A stretch of 21,883 nucleotides of DNA, taken from the NCBI GenBank assembly GCA_003427395.1, contig BFEA01001147.1:25234-47116 (forward strand). Reading direction: 5' to 3'. The position numbers and the translations under genes were made by a program. Under the pieces are notes generated by a model. It worked only from the letters and a program-made list of their open reading frames with translations. It had not been told where the DNA came from and made no database searches. Each line of letters begins with the position of its first letter. The stretch's first letter is position 1. Of the stretch, positions 18,187 through 21,883 are shown in pieces. The stretch is from Chara braunii. Lineage: Eukaryota > Streptophyta > Charophyceae > Charales > Characeae.

Positions 18187-18330
18187 CTGCTGGTCAATGC
18201 GTTGTTCTGTGATGCCAACTCGAGCGTAGAGTCCCTCACAAGTCGCGACATCTCCCATATTGAATAAAAACTCGTCATTGTGAGTGCGGAGACGAAGACA
18301 ACATAACAAAAAAGCCGCAACCGCTCTCCC
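18187..18330 (-). CDS. Possible exon end with 5' splice site
   Basis: On the minus strand an open frame ends CGCATTGACCAGCAG and is followed by GTAAGT (18186-18181), a perfect 5' splice-site consensus CAG|GTAAGT. The exon text (TCEGLYARVGITEQRIDQQ before the junction, HNDEFLFNMGDVA further up) has good protein character and no N. A plausible acceptor, a pyrimidine tract then TTGCAG, lies at about 18045-18065, giving an intron of roughly 140 bp, but what follows is the microsatellite. I do not recognise the protein, and the upstream exon start is undefined. Confidence 0.3.
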
Positions 18331-18359
18331 CAGAACCCACAGATGAGGGTTTTTAAAGT

Positions 18360-18780
18360 CAAGCTTCGCCCCCTCGTCTTCTCTCTTCCTCCTCCTCTTC
18401 TCCTTCTCCTTATCCTTGTTCTTCTCCTCTCACTTTTTCTTCTTCTTCTTCTTCTTCTTCTTCTTCTTCTTCTTCTTCTTTCTTCGTTTGCTCACTTTCT
18501 CCACGCGCCTCCTTTTCCAACGCACTTCCTCCCCACTCGCCGCCTTCTTTCCTCAGCGCGTCCCACCCCCGCTTGCTAGCATGCGCCTTTCCTTTTCTTG
18601 CGCCCGCAATCCTTCCTCCTTTTGCGCACTTGCCATCGCTCATCTCACACCCTCCCGCTTGCCATCATCTTCTTGCGCCCGCTCCTCCTTCTTCCTGTGC
18701 TCGCTTCTCCTTCTTCCTGCACTTGCTTCTGCTCTTGGTTGTCTTTACATGCAGGCCCTTTCCCTCGCCCGCACCCATGA
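18360..18780. repeat. Pyrimidine-rich block with (TTC)n
   Basis: CTTCTCC-rich DNA with a pure TTC run at 18437-18484. Poly-Leu, Phe or Ser readings on plus and poly-Glu on minus are by-products of the repeat. Confidence 0.9.
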
Positions 18781-18901
18781 CTTCCTATGTTGGTTGTGGG
18801 GCGGGGTACCTCAATTGCAATATGTAGATAGCGTTAGACTCTAGGACCGAATCTGCCTGGTTTCGGAGTAGTGAATCTAAGAAAGAGTAGCTACAAAACC
18901 A

Positions 18902-18902
18902 G

Positions 18903-18941
<39 letters not shown>

Positions 18942-19013
18942 AAACGAATCTAACTAAAAAAAAAAAAACTGGAAACGAATCTAACTAAAAAAAAAAACAA
19001 AGGAAAATAAAGG
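18902..19013 (+). repeat. A-rich tail with duplicated 17-mer
   Basis: A37 at 18902-18938, then TGGAAACGAATCTAACT (18939-18955), A12-13, the same 17-mer (18971-18987) and another A-run. The tail may be a retroposon poly(A) end that slipped and duplicated. The sequence just left (CCGAATCTGCCTGG...) is the candidate 3' end of that retroposon but is not identified. Confidence 0.7.
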
Positions 19014-19099
19014 AAAATCCAACTACTAACTGTATCTGCAAGCCAAGTGCAGGGTCCTCCTTTCAGCCGAGTTGACTGTAACTAAAACTATAAAACTAA

Positions 19100-19268
19100 A
19101 GACGAGGTTACGGGTTCGAGTTCCGACCGCCTGAGGGCGGGTGAAAAAAATATCAGGCGGCCACAGTGTTGTTTTTCAGTAAAAGAGGAGCTAGCCCGAT
19201 GTCGGGCCGATTCGATCCGTGTGTCTTCGACATATCAGTCCTTACTCGTACCTACTGGGCTAGCTCCT
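19100..19268 (+). mobile_element. Possible tRNA-derived SINE or hairpin-rich repeat
   Basis: GGTTCGAGTTCC at 19113-19124 is close to the pol III B box (GGTTCGANNCC), preceded by GAGGTTACG as in many tRNA-SINEs. No A box stands out upstream. Directly after come CCGCCTGA/TCAGGCGG (19127-19134 with 19153-19160) and a perfect 12-bp inverted repeat, AGGAGCTAGCCC (19186-19197) with GGGCTAGCTCCT (19257-19268), the latter enclosing CCCGA-TG-TCGGG. The hairpins are certain; the SINE assignment is weak. Confidence 0.35.
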
Positions 19269-20020
19269 AGTTCGGTTATACTATGAACTTTCCCAGTATA
19301 AGTATGGTACGTCCCCCCCCCCCTTCTGGTTGATGCATTGCCTACTAGACGCAGATTTTTGCTAACTGTCGTAGCCCACTACGGCAGTCTGGCTTCCTTA
19401 CCAGTTGCCCCGGCCGCATGGCTGGGGCCTTTAGTAATTTCACCCTACGTCTTAATCTGCGACAAGTAGTTTTGACGCCCCGTTGACTCGATTCATTCGT
19501 CNTCANCATACCTTCCNCGTCGTNGATAAACTTGAGGAAAAATCGTTGTCGCCTTCTGCACGACCCTTTTGCCAAAATTTTCATACTTTNCCGCTTCTCA
19601 CCTCACACCCGCGATCCGTCCTCACTCCTCCTCGGCCAGTCACTGCATCCCCTTTACGCGCGTTTTCTCGTTTTTGCATGTTCTAGCCCAATCTCGGCGT
19701 AAGCCCNCTTGCTTCCTTCCTTCCCTCGTCNTCCCGCCTCGACTTGTTTCNATCCTAGGCGCGCTCTCGCTCCGGACTGGTCATTCATCTCCCCTCCATG
19801 ATTAACAACCCTGCATGGGGCTCGTTCCCAGACCTCGATTTGTCCCTACCCAAACCAGTCTGTTCCCTTGCTGGACGAAATTGCATCTTGTCGATTCACG
19901 ATCTAGGTACATTTGCACTCCCGCCTATTCGTTCGCCCCGTTTGTTCTTGGTTCACTCGTGCTCGAGCCAGCCCGTTCACCTTCTCTCGCCGAGCTCGCA
20001 TCTGGCCGACTCCTCGATCA
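19269..20020. other. Stretch without recognised gene
   Basis: Contains a C11 run (19313-19323), a hairpin CTGTCGTAG/CTACGGCAG (19363-19384) and a CCCCGGCC/GGCTGGGG hairpin near 19408-19427. Open readings in three plus frames and one minus frame overlap, and none has a domain. Confidence 0.45.
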
Positions 20021-20585
20021 CGGTGTCGGGACTGGTGGGTCCCGAATAACTTCCCATCACTCGAGAGACTGAATATAGACAAATTATGCACAACAAAGAA
20101 ATCAGGACTAAAAACGAAAGAGAGAGAGAGGACAAAGGATTAGGCCGCAGGAGGGAGTAATGCCTTGGGGAAAAAACCACAGAGGGAGAAAACCAGCAAC
20201 GACGAGCGAGTGAGCGCAAGAACAGGGGCACATAGAACATAGTATGAGGCCGGGAGGGCCATTGGGATGCAACAAGACTGAGGTCAAAGGGGCCTTGAAC
20301 CAGCAAACGCAGCACGACAGCGACATAGGAATGAGGGAGTCGAGAGATGGACGGCCCGGAGGCCGTGGGAAATGGGAAAACGAGGGCCCAACATGGGGGC
20401 CACCTACGGAAGCCTCGGAGCGGAGGCCCATGACCAAAGAAATCGGCGCGCCTTGTGCGCAAGAAAAGACAAGGGAGAAGGGTCACAATGGGGCGGCGAA
20501 ACGCCCTAGGGACGTGGGACACCCCGGGGAAAGGCACCTAGGGCCACGTGGGACTAAGGAAAAATAATGGCATCCAGGGCAAAAA
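20021..20585. other. GC- and purine-rich stretch with mirrored open frames
   Basis: Both strands are open over several hundred bases (minus 20537-19977, 186 codons; plus 20244-20567), as expected for GC-rich purine-skewed DNA. The readings are low in recognisable motifs. A perfect 6-bp hairpin, CGGGAC-TGGTGG-GTCCCG, lies at 20027-20044. I do not call a gene here. Confidence 0.45.
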
Positions 20586-20688
20586 GTGTCGGGGTCCACC
20601 CGTGGGACTAAGTGCCGGGGACTGCCGGTGGGACTAAGTGCCGGGAACCGGCGGTGGGACTAGTGTCAGGGACCCCCGTCGGGACGGA
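20586..20688 (+). repeat. 26-bp tandem repeat, 4 units
   Basis: Units at 20586-20611, 20612-20637, 20638-20662 and 20663-20688, with consensus GTGYCGGGGACYRCCGGTGGGACTAA. A worn fifth copy (CACGTGGGACTAAGG) lies at 20545-20559. Each unit is partly self-complementary (GGGGACY/GGTGGGAC, GGGT/ACCC). Confidence 0.85.
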
Positions 20689-21263
20689 TGGCGGCGACAT
20701 GTGAAAGTCCCAAGAAGAAACGGCGGCACTACATGAGGGAAAATAATAAGGGCAAGGTGCACCGTCAAGATCAGCATCTTGACGACCAAAAATATTAGCA
20801 CCGCTAGTGCAAGCACTAACGGTAGCAAACGGGAAGGCCGAAAAGAAAAGAAAAAGTAAAGAAACTTGAGGTGAGAGGCATGGGAGCAATCCGAAAAATC
20901 TCGGATCAGCCTCCCTCAAGAAAATGGAGTCAAAAGAACGAAAAATCACGGATCAGCCTCCATGTGAAAAATAGCCCCCCGGAAGAAAATCGGAGTAGGA
21001 GGGGCCACTATGGGAGGAAAATAGAAGTAAAGGGAAGCTCCCATGGGCATGAGAAGACCATTATTGCAGTCCGAGATATAACGGACTGCACCTCAGGCAT
21101 AGGAAGGGCCAAAACTAAGAGGAAGGGGCTAGAAAAGGGCCTTAACGGCCACTTGGCACTTGGCATGCTACAAAAAAAAGAGAAAAGAAAAGAAAATGTG
21201 GGAGAATAAGACAAGAAGAGTGAGAGGGAGTGAGTGAGTTAGCCGTCGGTAGGGACTACCACA
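20689..21263. other. Purine-rich stretch with a 23-bp direct repeat
   Basis: CGAAAAATCWCGGATCAGCC then TCC occurs at 20892-20914 and 20939-20961 (one mismatch, period 47), each followed at different distances by AAGAAAAT(C)GGAGT. No gene is supported. The minus reading 20949-20608 overlaps the tandem repeat. Confidence 0.55.
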
Positions 21264-21287
21264 AGTAGGGACTGGTTGGTCCCTACT
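21264..21287. repeat. Perfect hairpin AGTAGGGAC/GTCCCTACT
   Basis: 9-bp arms at 21264-21272 and 21279-21287 with loop TGGTTG. It resembles the 20027-20044 hairpin (GGGAC-TGGTGG-GTCCC), and GTAGGGACTACC lies just upstream (21250-21259). Confidence 0.8.
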
Positions 21288-21413
21288 GTCCAAGAAAGTA
21301 GGAAAAGAGAAGAAAAGCAAAGAGAAAAGAAAAGAAACGAGAAAATTACCTTAACGATAAAAAACGGTCACTTGGGGAGATACATCCGTGACCAGATTCA
21401 TTATGGAATATGG

Positions 21414-21486
21414 CGGTTGCAATGGGCTTTGATTTTCTTTGATTTTTGTAGAGAAAATCAAAGAAAACCAAGGCCCCATGCAACCG
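21414..21486. repeat. 73-bp stem-loop, 34-bp arms
   Basis: Arms 21414-21447 and 21453-21486 pair at 29 of 34 positions around the 5-base spacer GTAGA. The ends CGGTTGCA/TGCAACCG are perfect. If transcribed it would be a long microRNA-precursor-like hairpin; it could equally be a small foldback element. Confidence 0.85.
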
Positions 21487-21883
21487 AAAAATAATGGAGT
21501 GCATGGGGGAGGAGAAACACATGTTTTTTGTGCATCCGGAGCAAATATTGAGCCCGAATGCACTTAGAAATTTAACGCTTCATTTTCTTTTAGCATGGGG
21601 TCAACACATCGCCCCTTCCCACGAGCCTAAGATTCTTTTGCCCTTGATGTTCCTTAGGTTGTCTTTCCCCTTCCTTCAAGCAAAACCATCCCTTCACCTT
21701 AGTCAAGCAGTCGGGGAGGATAGTTCAGTCCAACTAACCTTGTCACAAAAACAACACTCCCTTTCCGCTTTCACAGATGTTCCCAACAGCCTGGTACCCT
21801 TTCCTTCCTGGTGGCACAAGGGACCGACAGTCCTTCCCTTGCCCTCGCTTTCCACCAAGTGAGGACCAAGTTCTTTTCCATTC
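21487..21883. other. Right edge, one unrecognised open frame
   Basis: A plus frame from ATG 21494 to a stop at 21860-21862 (122 codons, no N) has mixed composition and no known domain. It starts 8 bases after the stem-loop. I see no other signal; whether it is translated is unknown. Confidence 0.25.

Noticed and set aside
17766-18212. 148-codon frame containing a His-Thr run
   Set aside because: The run is the CA microsatellite; the frame is kept as a repeat observation only.
19977-20537. Minus-strand frame of 186 codons, the second longest here
   Set aside because: The opposite strand and another minus frame are open too, as expected for GC-rich skewed sequence. Composition is R/S/L/P-rich and no motif is recognised.
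21494-21862. Plus-strand 122-codon frame from an ATG
   Set aside because: Clean but without any domain, homology clue or splice context; described as an edge stretch rather than called as a gene.

Overview
Kind of DNA. This is a eukaryotic, repeat-dominated stretch. I find no intact single-copy gene, no complete rRNA or tRNA gene, and no bacterial-type operon. The best lineage clue is an 18-base site at 10527-10544. It is the exact complement of the 3' end of plant-type tRNA-Asp, the classic primer-binding site of plant LTR retrotransposons. The 28S-like fragments near the left edge fit plants or animals better than fungi. A green-plant lineage is therefore my working inference, but the dense simple repeats are not diagnostic. 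Many isolated N bases are present, clustered in several parts of the window, so some apparent frameshifts may be sequence error rather than decay.

Layout. 1-1780 is GC-rich, with short 28S rRNA-like fragments in both orientations. 2.6-5.2 kb holds minus-strand remains of a retrotransposon: a broken Gag with a CCHC zinc knuckle, broken reading frames downstream, and a frameshifted unknown gene upstream. 5.2-7.25 kb has no recognisable gene. An RG-rich then E/K-rich minus-strand reading frame lies at 7249-7701. 7.97-9.13 kb is a decayed hairpin-bearing tandem repeat. A better-preserved array of the same family lies in inverted orientation at 10.83-11.19 kb, about 290 bp downstream of the tRNA-Asp primer site. 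11.2-13.7 kb is mostly unassigned, with microsatellites and a small minisatellite.

13.7-16.36 kb is the most striking block. It is a foldback-like composite built of nested palindromes, about 15 copies of a 46-bp hairpin, with a tail of about 172 bp present twice. About 0.8 kb of array plus tail is directly duplicated. 16.4-18.8 kb is pyrimidine-rich and microsatellite-rich, with one possible minus-strand exon end at 18187. 18.9-21.9 kb carries an A-rich tail, a tRNA-SINE-like patch, short GGGAC/GTCCC hairpins, a 26-bp tandem repeat and a 73-bp stem-loop.

How it fits together. The parts look like nested and decayed mobile elements rather than cooperating genes. The minus-strand element (2.6-9.1 kb) and the plus-strand element starting near 10.5 kb may belong to one retrotransposon family arranged head to head, because both carry the same hairpin repeat on their upstream side. 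That link is inference.
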